Of a stretch of 64,000 bases of DNA, positions 10,934 through 22,819 are shown piece by piece. Numbering within the stretch: position 1 is the stretch's first letter; each line of letters opens with the position of its first letter. The position numbers and the translations under genes are program-made. The notes below the pieces were generated by a model. The model did not search any database. It was not told the origin of the DNA and worked only from the letters and a program-made list of their open reading frames with translations. This DNA is from Panopea generosa (taxonomy: Eukaryota > Mollusca > Bivalvia > Adapedonta > Hiatellidae), in NCBI GenBank assembly GCA_029582155.1, contig CM055909.1, positions 44,894,218-44,958,217 on the forward strand, given 5' to 3'.

Positions 10934-11229
10934 ATTGATTGATTGATTGAATGAATATTTAGCGTCATTTTTTATGCCATCGAGGACTAACAGACGATCA
11001 GTTAACCTAACCACTGTTTCCTGGGATTAACCAGTACCCCATCTCCGCAAGTAACTGATAACTTTCCTACTTGAATCAGTGGTGAGAGACGAACGATAAT
11101 GAGACACAATGTCGTATATCACAATGTCGTATATCAATCATCACGGAGACTGTTGCCGGGCGAGGGATTCGAACTCACGACCTCTGGATTGATAGTCAGA
11201 CGCGTTACCGACTGATCTAATCGGGCTCG
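10934..11229 (-). mobile_element. tRNA-headed SINE, family A (Asp-like head), near full length
   Basis: Read on the minus strand it begins with a tRNA-like head (AGATCAGTCGGTAACGCG; GTCGTGAGTTCGAATCC is the B box) with loop CTATCAA, then a conserved body (TGTCTCATTATCGTTCGTCT...) and a tail of ATTCAATCAATC repeats at 10934. The anticodon-like triplet and the extra 3' body argue against a working tRNA. It is the most complete of about ten copies in the window. Confidence 0.85.
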
Positions 11230-11474
11230 GCTTGCAGAGTTAAGAACGTTGTCACAGTGTCATTACATACTACGGTCATTACATACTTCAGCTTTTTTTA
11301 ATATCTTAAAATTGATTAAAATTATAATTTTACATTTGGTTTTGCACTTGTCAAATACAAATTTACACGAGCAACATGAGGCCACGAAATTCTCTTTTGT
11401 TGAAACACGTTACTTTTCTTGGAGACTCAGTATAGTATGTATCATTGCTAACTAAACTGACATTTTCGTTGCAG

Positions 11475-11587
11475 GTGTTTTAAGGGATGTAACACAGTCG
11501 TACATAGACGTCTTGATAATTACAGCTGCTGTGCAAGTAATTGGACTGATATTGATTGTGTTAACACTGATATCATGGAAAACATAA
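11475..11587 (+). CDS. transporter last exon (helix 12 and stop)
   Basis: The acceptor TTCGTTGCAG ends at 11474. Phase 1 joins exon c to give GPIFGVLRDVTQSYIDVLII... and then VIGLILIVLTLISWKT before TAA at 11585-11587. SLC16 proteins have the same order: GP..G.L.D.T.SY, then the last helix. The cytoplasmic tail is only a few residues, shorter than in vertebrate MCT1-4, where the C-terminus binds regulatory partners. Confidence 0.88.
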
Positions 11588-12105
11588 AAAAAAACGAAAT
11601 AAAACGAGGAGTTCAGAAGCTGTCCTTACATTTATCATGTCGTGAATATAGCCTACGTTTTACTTACACTGTTGAACATAGCGCATTGGTCACTAGTTCC
11701 CTTTCTCCGACATGTCTGTCAATCAAATTAAGAAGAGGATGTTTCAAACAAATTCAGTCATAGGTTTGGTACAAGAGACATCGTGTAAGAACATAATAGC
11801 AGTTGACGTTACTTACAGTGATTTGTACAATCAGTGTTCCTTGTTTAACCGGAGAGATATGCACAATCCGTGTATTAAATTGCAATTTAAGTGTTTGATA
11901 TGTTCAAAATATGTAGTTTGACGATGTTTGTCAATAATATCCGTGCATGTTGAATTAATGAAAATCTCAAGTTCATCTAAAAAGAATTTATGTTAATCAT
12001 ACTTTTTCAGCAATGTTTCGTCTTCGCCAAACAACCAGGCATTTTCTTCCACACAGACAACATACACACATGCATTGCAACGCCGTAGTTCGTTTCACCA
12101 TCATA
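11588..12105 (+). other. 3' UTR / downstream flank of the transporter
   Basis: AATAAA occurs at 11598, too close to the stop to be a convincing polyadenylation signal. Several short open frames (such as 11712-11921) have no recognisable content. The transcript end could not be placed. Confidence 0.4.
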
Positions 12106-12109
12106 TCAC

Positions 12110-13066
12110 CTGCAACATTTGGAAAGTCTATAGTATATGGAATATATCTACCTGCAAGCACTTGGCAATACTATATTATATGGAACATATCTACCTGCAT
12201 GTACTTTGCAATACTATACATGTTGAATATTTCTATCTGCATGTACTTGGCAAGACGATATATGTGGAATATATCTACCTGCAAGCACTTGGCAAGATTA
12301 TATTACATGAAATATATCTACCTACAAGTACTTGGCAATACTATATATGTGGAATATAGGCAAGAATATATTATGTAGAATATATCTACCTTCAAGTACT
12401 TGGCAATACTATATTATGTGGAATATATCTACCTGCAAGTACTTGGCAAAACTATATTATGTGGAATATATCTACCTGCAAGTACTTTGCAATACAATAC
12501 ATGTTGAATATTTCTACCTGCATGTACTTGGCAATACATTTTATGTGGAATATATCTACCTGCAAGTACTTGGCAAAACAATATTATGTGGAATATATCA
12601 ACCTACAAGTACTTGGCAAAACTATATTATGTGGAATATATCTACCTGCAAATACTTGGCAATACTATACATGTTGAATTTATCTACCTGCAAGTACTTG
12701 GCAATCCTATATATGTGGAATATAGGCAAGACTATATTATGTGGAATATATCTACCTACAAGTTCTTGGCAATACTATATCATGTGGAATATATCTACCT
12801 GCAAGTACTTGACAATACTACATATGTTGAATATATCTACCTGCAAGTACTTGGCAATATTATACATGTTGAATATTTCTACCTGCATATACTTGGCAAA
12901 ACTATATATGTGGAATATATCTACCTACAAGTACATGGCAAGACTATATTTTAATGTGTGGAGTAGTTGACACTACTCTCTTTATATGGAATATATCTAC
13001 CTGCAAGTAGTTGACAATACTATATATGTGGAATACATCTACCAGCAAGTAGTTTACAATACTCTC
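12110..13066. repeat. 42-bp minisatellite, left block
   Basis: Units approximate TGGAATATATCTACCTGCAA followed by GTACTTGGCAATACTATATA. Most are 42 bp, with some 41- and 43-bp variants. Because 42 is a multiple of three, long open frames arise in several frames, for example one covering 12332-12970. Those are repeat artefacts. This block carries CTACCTGCAAGTACTTGGC units; the right block carries CTACCCGCAAGTAGTTGAC units, so the array is two subfamilies. Confidence 0.95.
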
Positions 13067-13077
13067 TATATATGGAA

Positions 13078-13423
13078 GACCTCGGCGTGGTCTAGTGGTA
13101 GAGCGTCCGCCTCGCATGCGGTGTGGTCTAGTGGTAGAGCGTCCGCCTCGCATGCGGAAGGTCGTGGGTTCAATCCCCGGCCGGGTCATACCAAAGACTT
13201 TAAAAATGGTACTAGAAGCTTCCTCGATTGACGCTCAGCATTAAGAGGAGAGTTCTAAGTCTGGTCGGCCCGGTGTCAGTATAATGTGACTGGTAGGGGT
13301 ATCATACCATGTGTCTGCGGCATGATACTCCAATGTGACAGCGCTTAGAATACTGTCTCAAGTAGACACCGTCGCGATATGACTGAAAAATTGTTGAAAG
13401 CGACGCTAAACACCATACAACAA
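13078..13423 (+). mobile_element. tRNA-headed SINE, family B (Ala-CGC-like), inserted in the minisatellite
   Basis: The head contains GTGGTCTAGTGGTAGAGCG (A box) and GGTCGTGGGTTCAATCCCC (B box), with anticodon loop CTCGCAT, as in an Ala-CGC tRNA. The first half of the head is duplicated in tandem (GTCTAGTGGTAGAGCGTCCG occurs twice). The body carries AATGTGACTGGTAGGGGTAT, and the end reads TTGTTGAAAGCGACGCTAAA, like the conserved 3' domain reported for metazoan SINEs (from memory). The 12-bp CTATATATGGAA at 13066-13077 and 13424-13435 fits a target duplication, though the host array contains the same word. Confidence 0.88.
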
Positions 13424-15005
13424 CTATATATGGAATATAACCTACCCGCAAGTAGTTGACAATACTATTTATGTGGAATACATCTACCTGCAAGTACTTG
13501 GCAATACAATACATGTTGAATATATCTACCCGCAAGTGCTTGGCAATACTATACATGTGGAATATATCTTCCCGCAAGTAGTTGACAATACTAAATATGT
13601 GGAATATATCTTCCCGCAAGTAGTTGACAATACTATATATGTGGAATATATCTACCGCAAGTAGTTGACAATACTATGTATGTGGAATATATCTACCCGC
13701 AAGTAGTTGACAATACTATATATGTGGAATATATCTTCCCGCAAGTAGTTGACAATACTATATATGTGGAATATATCTTCCCGCAAGTAGTTGACAATAC
13801 TATATATGTGGAATATATCTTCTACCCGCAAGAAGTTGACAATACTATATATGTGGAATATATCTACCCGCAAGTAGTTGACAATACTATATATGTGGAA
13901 TATATCTTCTACCCGCAAGTAGTTGACAATACTATATATGTGGAATATATCTACCCGCAAGTAGTTGACAATACTATATATTTGGAATATATCTACCCGC
14001 AAGTAGTAGACAATACTTTGTATGTGGAATAAATCTACCCGCAAGTAGTTGACAATACTATGTATGTGGAATATATCTACCCGCAAGTAGTTGACAATAC
14101 TATGTATGTGGAATATATCTTCCCGCAAGTAGTTGACAATACTATATATGTGGAATATATCTACCCGCAAGTAGTTGACAATACTATATATTTGGAATAT
14201 ATATACCCGCAAGTAGTTGACAATACTATATATGTGGAATATATCTTCCCGCAAGTAGTTGACAATACTGTATATGTGGAATATATCTACCCGCAAGTAG
14301 TTGACAATACTATATATTTGGAATATATCTACCCGCAAGTAGTAGACAATACTTTGTATGTGGAATAAATCTACCCGCAAGTAGTTGACAATACTATGTA
14401 TGTGGAATATATCTACCCGCAAGTAGTTGACAATACTATGTATGTGGAATATATCTTCCCGCAAGTAGTTGACAATACTATATATGTGGAATATATCTAC
14501 CCGCAAGTAGTTGACAATACTATATATTTGGAATATATATACCCGCAAGTAGTTGACAATACTATATATGTGGAATATATCTTCCCGCAAGTAGTTGACA
14601 ATACTATAGATGTTGAATATATCTTACCGCAAGTAGTTGATAATACTATATATGTGGAATATATCTTCCCGCAAGTAGTTGATAATACTATATATGTGGA
14701 ATATATCTTCTACCCGCAAGTAGTTGACAATACTATATATGTGGAATAAATCTACCCGCAAGTAGTTGACAATACTATATATGTGGAATATATCTTCCCG
14801 CAAGTAGTTGATAATACTATATAATTGGAATATATCTACCCGCAAGTAGTTGACAATACTATATGATTGGAATATATATACCCGCAAGTAGTTGACAATA
14901 CTATATATGTGTGGAATATATCTTCCCGCAAGTAGTTGACAATACTATATATTTGGAATATATCTACCCGCAAGTAGTTGATAATACTATATGTGTGGGA
15001 TATAT
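13424..15005. repeat. 42-bp minisatellite, right block with higher-order structure
   Basis: Units of 42 bp (TATGTGGAATATATCT, then ACCCGCAAGTAGTTGACAAT, then ACTATA) with 45-bp variants (TATCTTCTACCC). A block of eight units repeats: the rare variant with GTAGTAGACAATACTTTG, then a TGGAATAAATC unit, occurs at 13981 and again at 14317, exactly 336 bp (8 x 42) apart. Long open frames on both strands, up to 312 codons on the minus strand, are a by-product of the period. Confidence 0.96.
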
Positions 15006-15719
15006 CTGAACACGAATGTAATTAACAACATTTTACAAGAATTTACATAAACAAAACTAAAACTTGATACGCTCCTTTAGTATATTGTTTATGGCAATCC
15101 CCGTACACTCGTGTTTCACAAATGCAATATATGAAGACTCTGAATAACATGTATGTTTGCAAAGTTTATGTTTAATGCCCGAAATGGCATATGATAGTCG
15201 GGGAGGCAACGAGGGCTCTCAATAACTAACTTGTATAAAAGAAATAAAATTTTCTAATAATCAATTATAGAAAATTCAATTATCATCAAACCAGAAATAA
15301 TAAATAAATTGAAAATTCAATGAATAATACATGTGCATGGGCGCACATAATCTTAACCGTTTACGGACCGACACGGGGTAATCAGAACAGATCACCTTGA
15401 ACTGTGTTCTGGTAAGTTACAAATCGTAGAAATATATATGCTTGAATCGGATTCGTGAGAAACATCAAAAGACTAACATGTTCACTAACTGTATGGTCGA
15501 AATACTCAAGAACATGTCCATCAGACAGTAGCGTCACCTGCCAAGTAACAACTTGAAGTGCTCGGTTATCTTCCACAAAAGTTATATTAAGATGTTTTCA
15601 TTTACAAATGAAACAACAGACAATACGTTACTTTTATTTGATATTTTAACAATTCAAATCCGTATATTATCAATTTTCCTTCATTGTACGAAACTGGTGA
15701 TGAAATTGGCATCATTTTC

Positions 15720-15801
15720 AGGATTTGACAGGTCTGACACCGGTTCATACAGGTGCAACAGAATCACTATGGTAAAACGGGCAGACTATATTCAGGTCTA
15801 A
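15720..15801 (+). pseudogene. Ig-like domain exon remnant
   Basis: After CATTTTCAG the frame reads FDRSDTGSYRCNRITMVKRA, ending IQV then stop. S-D-T-G-S-Y-R-C is the hallmark F strand of an immunoglobulin domain (D-x-G-x-Y-x-C). The acceptor implies one carried base, but no matching upstream exon in phase was found. A diverged sister lies at 16569. Whether it is a living terminal exon or a relic is unclear. Confidence 0.5.
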
Positions 15802-16171
15802 ATTTTACTTATTTTTATCTTCTATATGACAAACAAATTAAGTTTTTTGTTAAATAAATCTGTGATATTAATTTTTATATAAATGTCTAGTATATATCGA
15901 ATAAATAAAATAACGATAAACGGGTAAAAACAGAGGGTCCGTTAATACTGTAAACTGGACTTACAAGTATACTTAATTGACTTTCATAAGAGAAACCTTG
16001 CTACTAATTTGTTGGTTCCACTCATTATCATTCTGAGGTCTTCCTTCACAAATTAAAGCATATTAACCTGCACTATGTTAAAAGCTTCAATTCAAAACAT
16101 ATTAATAACACTGCAGACTAAATCACCAGCAAAGTGCAAGTTACATTTTATAAATCTCTACAGGTAAATTA

Positions 16172-16299
16172 CAGGGAAATGCGGAGGGGGGCATGATATA
16201 CGGACCAAATACACTGTAGATGGGATCCGAGAACCTACGACACGACATATTGCCAAACCGTTTGAACAAGCTGCATGGGGGATGTCCAAAGACTTACCT
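16172..16299 (+). pseudogene. possible Ig-region exon remnant
   Basis: Following ATTACAG, the frame reads KCGGGHDIRTKYTVDGIREP, then TTRHIAKPFEQ, and closes at a stop after SKDLPV (stop about 16303-16305). The core 16193-16264 is repeated at 16694-16765 with two differences; one changes E to Q and both keep the frame open. This suggests past coding use, but no family assignment is possible. Confidence 0.3.
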
Positions 16300-16693
16300 G
16301 TTTAAAATTGTTTTGCAAAACAATCCAAAAATCAAAACAAAAAACACAATCCCGTCGTTTTACAGCATCACATAGTTCGTTAAGTAACACAATCCAGATA
16401 TCAGAGGCCAATGGTATTCAAATAATTACGAATGAAACACTTTATAATGTAAGAATAACATTGGTACAGGTTAGTAATCAAAACACTAGTAGATATATAT
16501 TTTTTTCATTCATCGCACGAAATTTCCACTGTGTCGTCTGTTGCGGGTGTAATTGACATCATTTTCAGCACCTGGCAGGCACACTGAAATTTTTGACATC
16601 GGGTCATCCAGGTGCAACAGAATCACTGTGGCAGTACAGGTAGACTTTATTCAAGTTACAGGTATCTACATTTGACTGGTTTTAGTTTATTAT
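16263..16693. repeat. segmental duplication, copy 1 (with Ig-like F-strand exon)
   Basis: About 430 bp nearly identical to 18445-18873. At 16569, after CATTTTCAG, one frame reads PGRHTEIFDIGSSRCNRITV, then AVQVDFIQVTG. FDIGSSRC is a weakened Ig F-strand motif (Tyr replaced by Ser). The upstream segment ending at a donor-like CAG|GTTAGT (16469/16470) does not supply the required phase without a stop, so the unit looks like a relic. Confidence 0.85.
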
Positions 16694-16765
16694 ATGATAT
16701 ACGGACCAAATACACTGTAGATGGGATCCGACAACCTACGACACGACATATTGCCAAACCATTTG
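16694..16765. repeat. 72-bp duplicate of 16193-16264
   Basis: Matches 16193-16264 at 70 of 72 positions by eye (GAGAAC/GACAAC and CCGTTTG/CCATTTG differ). It abuts the end of segmental copy 1, so the region was built by successive local duplications. Confidence 0.9.
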
Positions 16766-17509
16766 GTTCCATGAACAGCGTTTATACACATGACTGTTTT
16801 GAAATAGAAATATTGCCGTATTTGTAGTAAAATTTAATGATTATATTAGGTTAAGTGTGTATAACTAATGTTGAATTATGTCAGTTGGTCGATTTATTAA
16901 TACAATAGAGAATAAACAAATCGTTTATGAAAAAAGTACTATATATAGTGTAATTAACAACATTCGGCATCCGAACATTAACAGCTACGGTTTACATTCT
17001 GACCTATGACAATGACATGCATGCATATAGTTACTTTACGTGATCTATGTAATATTGCGAACACCTTTTGCTCAAAAATAGTTGTTTCCATAATACATGC
17101 AGTCAATAAAAAACATTTACCTACTTTAACTAAATTCAGTAAGAGTCATGGAGGGGTGATATCGTGACTAGAAAATATCTAGTTAATTCACTGGCTATGG
17201 CGTCCGGTTCAAATAATATGTCCACTCCAGAAAATGGCGGAACAATCTTCCCTTAAAAGGAAAAATAAAGTTCTGTTAGTAAGCATCTTTTTATGTATAT
17301 TACAATTACATAAAGGGGGCAATAATTATTTCTTAGAACCAATTTGAAATAAAGTTTTCCCGTGCATCCCCTTCAGTCCCCATTATGGCGAAGATACATG
17401 CAAAGTTTCAATGATGAATGGTTTGTAGTAACTGAGATAATATGAACTTGTTTATTTTCTCAATTAAGTTTTTTTAATTGCTATAACTTTCTTCACAATG
17501 CTTATTTTG

Positions 17510-17850
17510 ATTGCTATCCTTTACCAATGAGTAAAACTTGGTCCCGACTTCAATTATGCGTGGTCATTTAAAGAGAATATATCAGGAAACACGCTAGGAA
17601 TGTCTTAAAAAATAAAATAATTATTGAAATGGATAAAAAGAATCTTATTATCATTAATAAATCAAATCCGAATGGTTTGGTATGGCAAATCCACCAAAAT
17701 ATGATAAAATCGGTATTTAAATTTGAGTGGTAAACTTGAGACGAAATCCCCATTCTAAAAATATACAGCACTTAACCACTGCTTGACGTCATTTGGACTC
17801 TTTCTAAGATGAAATATTTTTTACTACGTGTAAACCTGTATCAGTGGCGG
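17510..17850. repeat. dispersed repeat pair, copy 1
   Basis: Resembles 25260-25545 over a few hundred bases (shared GAATGGTTTGGTATGGCAAA-like and ATTTGGCCTCTTTCTAAGAT-like words in the same order), with many substitutions. The following segment (GCTTGAGATGTTTAATTGAA, about 17970) is also echoed at about 63950. Family unknown. Confidence 0.6.
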
Positions 17851-18444
17851 ATCTACTGTAAAACACAGCATACACCCTTCCCCCACCCCCTTAACTCCCA
17901 TATGTTATTAAAATGCATTATAATTCAACTGAAGTAACTATTAAGAGAAATTGAGTTTTTTTAGTTGACGAAAAGCTCGGCTTGAGATGTTTAATTGAAC
18001 TGGCCCAAGAGTTTGCTATAACTTTTTAAAAATATCTAAACTTCTAGCGCGGGTTATATTGACTCTATCTATAACAGTGGATTTACATAACAAAATAATA
18101 TATTAATGCCGAACATGAACAGTTAATGTTTGTTAGAGTAAATTTTCAAAATATTGTATACCAATGTCCGATATGTATACTTGCTATACCTATTACCGCG
18201 AGTCTAAAATTTTGACATCCGTGTAAATAATGGCATCAATAATAAACAGTAATAAAGTTACTTAGGTTTGCTGAGTAATAAACAGTTGCCGGTACGAAAT
18301 GTAAACAAATGCCGACGCTAACGGAAGTTGGAGCTTTGTGCATGTCTGGGATATTGTTATTATACGGGCATTCACGGTAATAGGTATATCGCGGTATTAG
18401 GTATACAAGGGATACTTTTCATTGTTGTTCGAAGAAATTGCCAA

Positions 18445-18873
18445 TGAACAAGCTGCATGGGGGATGTCCAAAGACTTACCTGTTCAAACTTGTTTTGCAA
18501 AATAATCCAAAAATAAAAACAAAAAACACCATCCCGTCGTTTTACAGCATCACATATTTCGTTAAGTAACACAATCCAGATATCAGAGGCCAATGGTCTT
18601 CAAATAATTACGAATGAAACACTTTATAATGTAAGAATAACATTGGTACAGGTTAGTAATCAAAACACTAGTAGATATATATTTTTTCCTTCATCGCACG
18701 AAATTTCCACTGTGTCGTCTGTTGCGGGTGTAATTGACATCATTTTCAGCACCTGGCAGGCACACTGAAATTTTTGACATCGGGTCATCCAGGTGCAATA
18801 GAATCACTGTGGCAGTACAGGTAGACTTTATTCAAGTTACAGGTATCTAAATTTGACTGGTTTTAGTTTATTA
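18445..18873. repeat. segmental duplication, copy 2
   Basis: Offset about 2182 bp from copy 1, with only scattered single-base differences. It keeps the EIFDIGSSRC frame and the acceptor-like CATTTTCAG. The break occurs at TTGCCAA in both copies, a possible recombination joint. Confidence 0.88.
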
Positions 18874-21800
18874 ATAAGACTTGTTTACTAAACAACGATT
18901 TAACATGTTAAATGTTAATTTATTTATTTTACCAGTTCTTATTCTAATTTCTAGAATAATAATAGTAATGGAAATTTAGTCAGCAAGATAAACTGATAAA
19001 AACATAGGATCCACAGAGATTGTAATCCGGACTTGCTTGCATTTTGGGTTTAAAATTAACAAGCAAATTTGGTAATTTGTGTCCCCTGCTTTGCAATAAA
19101 GGTTTCCAAACTACGGTTTTTGCATCTGTATTAAAAAAAAAACGACTGTATTTCATTTCAAAATATTGGGTTATTGAAAGGAAACCCCAAAAAATGATTA
19201 TTCACAAATTAGAGAGTGTTTTTTTGTTTTTTTTGTCATTATAAAAATTGTATTAAAATTTGAAAAATATTTGATCAGGCCATTATACGCTTTTGCACGG
19301 AAACCCAAAATGTTCACAAATTAAAGGGACACAACTCTACAACGACAAAACTAATAACCTTAAAATCGAACTTAAAACCGAGGCAGGTTACACATAATTA
19401 CACAAGTTTATTGATCAAAGTATTTTTACTTTTTCTTTTGATAAATAATATATATTTGATCTATAATTTACAACTAATAGATAAATTATGAATTGTAGTT
19501 ATTTAACAATGAAAGTGAGGATGTACTCATTGTTGTTATTATTTCTGATTACTTTGAAGGATGAACATCATTCAATGCTGCTTGCAAATAGAATACTGCT
19601 TAAATAGGTGCAAATGTACGTAAAGGTGTTGCATGTTGCATAACCCCCATAAGCACTTTTATCAGATACACCCTGGCCAACGTATACGTTACATAAGCGG
19701 CTACTACACCGCATTTTCGGTGGTAATTACACACGATAAACCAGTACTTTTGTGCACGCGGTTGTGCATTGAGGTGAAAAACACCTTTATTTTCATACTA
19801 TTATTTCGTTTTTAAATAAAAAAAATATAGCAGATACGAGCGGCATTGTATTTAAGTTTCAAGCGAGCATGTGTTTTTGAATGGAAACATGATCGTTTTC
19901 TCAACCATTGGAGAAAAGTGACGGAATTAACCCCTTAAGATTGAAAACAGTAATTTACAGATCAATTTATCACTTCGGAAGCATTTCTTGAACAACTTTA
20001 CGTGTTTTATATTTGTTTTATATATCAATACACCAAGTTGTATCCGTAAAAATACAAGTTGAGGTCATAAGGGTGCTAAACGTCAATAATTGCTTTATAC
20101 GTAGCATAAGTAGATAGTAAACTTAGAGAAATATATTAATACGGTAAAGTGCAGAACTAAAAGCTATAAGGATAAAGAAATAAAGATTTAGCAGACAAAT
20201 CTGTAATCAGAACGGAGTACTAATGACGTTTGAAAAACCTGTTATCAAAAAATGACATCCATATTAAATATGGACTCAAGCCGGTTTATTCAAACACAAG
20301 AAAATACAGTTATCTTATTTGTCATTAGAAAGATAGAGAGAAGACAGTTAAAGGTGCTCAATCCTCCACGACCGGTGATTGTAGCAATTGTAAGACAACT
20401 ACATCCCACTGGATTGGTTGACCTCAATTACATAAGGATTTCAAAATGAGGCTATACTAGCAGTACTAGCAAACCGCAACAATGTTTAGATATAACATAC
20501 ACATTTCGAGGTACTTTATGTTCACCAGCAAACACTTTTAGTCGGTTACAACGATTTGCATAACATAAGACGTATATTAAATACTATCATAAGGCTCCAA
20601 AGTGGTCCAGTGGTGTACTGTCACGCAGGATGTCGTATGTTCAAACCGCATTCAAGGCTAAAAAATAATAATACCTTTATTTTATTTTTTTTATCTTTTT
20701 TTTTTATTGAAACTGTTACCTGTATTCAACACACTTGAAAAATATGTACAGTTAAAGCGACGAAAAAATCACAATCTTTCTCGAAATCCTGTGATGTAGA
20801 AGTATACATGTTGTGCTTGTAAGTATGAAAAGCGATGTTATTATGCTGAGGTATCGGACATGTTGAAGTAGTCTCATTTAATCGCCGTAATAGGGGTGAT
20901 ATCAAATCGTTCGACAACGTGCTTTGATATGCACTAATGTTGTAGCAGTTATTCTGTTATATTGTCCTGTATCCAACCATTCAATTTTGCATAAATTATA
21001 TAAACTAGATTACTCAAGTTAGCTATTCTGAACAGCTTTAATCTGAATATATGATTACATACACTAAATACCTGTACATTATGTGCATTAAATATAAACC
21101 AAACCCGTAGGCCTACGTCACTTGAAGTCTAATAAAATGAGAGACACGGTATGACAAAGATAGGCCTACAGGCAGTTTCTAGGAATTAGATGTGAAGTTT
21201 CTCTCTAATTTCTTGATAATATATACCGATATTTTTTCTTTTTTTAATTCAAGTAAAGACTTTAAAAAAGCCTAATTTCAACTGATATTTTAGAGCTTGT
21301 GTCTATTTAACATAAAAACAGAATATCAGTAAACAAGAACAAGTTATGAATAAAAATAACTAAGCATGACCGAAAACTAAGGGTAAATATCACGATGTAT
21401 TAAAATAATGCACCGTCGGTGTAAGGTCAGAGGTTACTCGTACGATATCGTTGCAAGATATTTCATGTCACGTCGTACGATATTAATTTTGATTCTATAA
21501 ATTGTTTTGGATTATAACACATCTTACAAAGGTAGGTTTTGATTCAGAACCACTACATCAGTATGTTGGAGAATTTCTTTGTACCTAGTTGTCTTAGTTA
21601 CAGTAAAAAGTAAAGCCGAATTAGCGGCGCAAGTTGTTGACATATTTATACAGTGAACAAATTGGTGGGTGGGGTAAATGTATTTGTTATAGTTGACGTC
21701 AAGTTTAATTCTAAGTTATTGTTCTCATTGGGCTGTTGTTTGAATATTTGAATAAAAATAATTAAACAGATACGCTTTTATTCACATTTTTCGTTAACAG

Positions 21801-22160
21801 GTGTTTGAACCATAAAAATAGAAACAGAAATACTAGTCTGGCACTGAACCTTGCATGGAAGTACATAGTATATTTTTTTTTGTGATAATGCCAGTTTAGG
21901 CATTTCTTATAAAAAAATAGGCTCAATGACATCTTGTCATCATTTGGCATTTTGAAATATTCAATTTTCATACAATTTCTGTACATTTTGGTTTTAAAAG
22001 TGCAAATATATTTTTTTAAATTAGTTGATTATTTTAGTTAAATTGTCACAACCATTTAAAATATAAAACTTACACAACTGATAATATATGTGAATAAAAT
22101 ATTCTTAAATAATGTCGGAAATTGTCCTCATTTTCCGCTACAACGATATATAGGCTGTTG
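18874..22160. other. intergenic AT-rich DNA
   Basis: No supported gene. A tRNA-like word (AGTGGTCCAGTGGTGTACTG ... TGTTCAAACC, about 20590-20650) suggests an old SINE head. Open frames here are at most 74 codons, with no recognisable content or splice context. Confidence 0.6.
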
Positions 22161-22168
22161 TTATAGAG

Positions 22169-22819
22169 GGGTTCGGGTCACCTCGTCAACCTGCCATCTC
22201 GTCAAACTGGTAATATATAGTAAAAAATAAGTCACCTCGTCAAACTGATGTTTGGGCATAGAGTCGTCAAAACAATGGCGGGATGGGCTATGCGTGAAAC
22301 AGTTTATCACACCTTGACGACTGTCGCCTTTGAGGCGCCTCTATAGTTCGGATACCTTTTTAAATGTACAAAATATACAGTTTTCAATACTTTGAATAGC
22401 AGACGACAATATTTGAAGCATATTTAAATTATCTGGAATTTTGTGGAATCAGACGGATCAAATTCTGGATCTATACTGTTTTCGATTCAAATCAGGTAGA
22501 ATTATGGGTCTAACAACTACATCCACATTAAATTACATTTTCGTCCACAGGAAACCTGAAAAGAAATAGTTTTATATATTTATATATAGTTTAAAAAAAA
22601 TCCCAAATGATTGGCATCCAAACAATTATATTATAAGCCTAATTTATCTAATCGTAAACATCAACCGTTATTTAAATAAGTAATGACGACAATTATCGTC
22701 AATTATCACCCCATCAAGTGTGATCTATACACAATTGCCAGGTTGACGACCTGACTACCCCCTTTGTGCACAATCTCCATGTTGACGAGATGGCAGGTTG
22801 ACGAAGTGACCGTCACCCG
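22169..22819. mobile_element. hAT-like inverted-repeat element, non-autonomous, 651 bp
   Basis: Terminal inverted repeats of about 40 bp: the left end has GGTCACCTCGTCAACCTGCC, and the reverse complement of the right end has GGTCACTTCGTCAACCTGCC. The 8-bp word TTATAGAG flanks both sides (22161-22168 and 22820-22827), as expected of an 8-bp target duplication. Internal GTCGTCAA and TTGACGA words are repeated. No transposase frame. The 8-bp duplication fits hAT-class insertion; the superfamily is inferred from that alone. Confidence 0.82.

Larger units (their letters stand above)
6558..11474. other. last transporter intron
   Basis: About 4.9 kb. It holds a 2-kb minisatellite, a piggyBac-like miniature element and a tRNA-headed SINE, listed separately. 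The stretches 6558-7380 and 9430-10165 are AT-rich with no supported gene. Confidence 0.75.
1743..11587 (+). other. monocarboxylate-transporter-like gene (SLC16/MFS), 5' end missing
   Basis: Four exons (1743-1912, 3919-4062, 5727-6557, 11475-11587) join in frame to give 418 residues and a TAA stop. Every internal junction is phase 1, with GT-AG introns. The order is a first membrane segment (WLVFVVVFFLSCTYNGVMFS), a second ending VGVAQTTG, the MFS loop SRYGVRKV, a charged central loop of about 50 residues, then a C-terminal set of hydrophobic segments. This matches the 12-helix layout of SLC16 proteins, which carry lactate, ketone bodies or other small substrates across membranes. The conserved entry motif (DGGWGW type) should lie in a missing upstream exon that must end in phase 2. 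The usual YF.KRR.LA.G motif of helix 5 appears as NTFEGSQKLLVLSLHSAATS, so the substrate cannot be inferred. Confidence 0.85.

Noticed and set aside
13081-13190. Two adjacent Ala tRNA-like genes
   Set aside because: The first is only a half, and the second continues into a SINE body with flanking duplications. Other copies of the family are degraded. It is treated as a SINE head.
13652-14590. 312-codon minus-strand open frame, and similar frames at 12013-12970 and 13676-14749
   Set aside because: They translate a 42-bp minisatellite whose period is a multiple of three. All frames of both strands stay open; the peptides are pure repeats.
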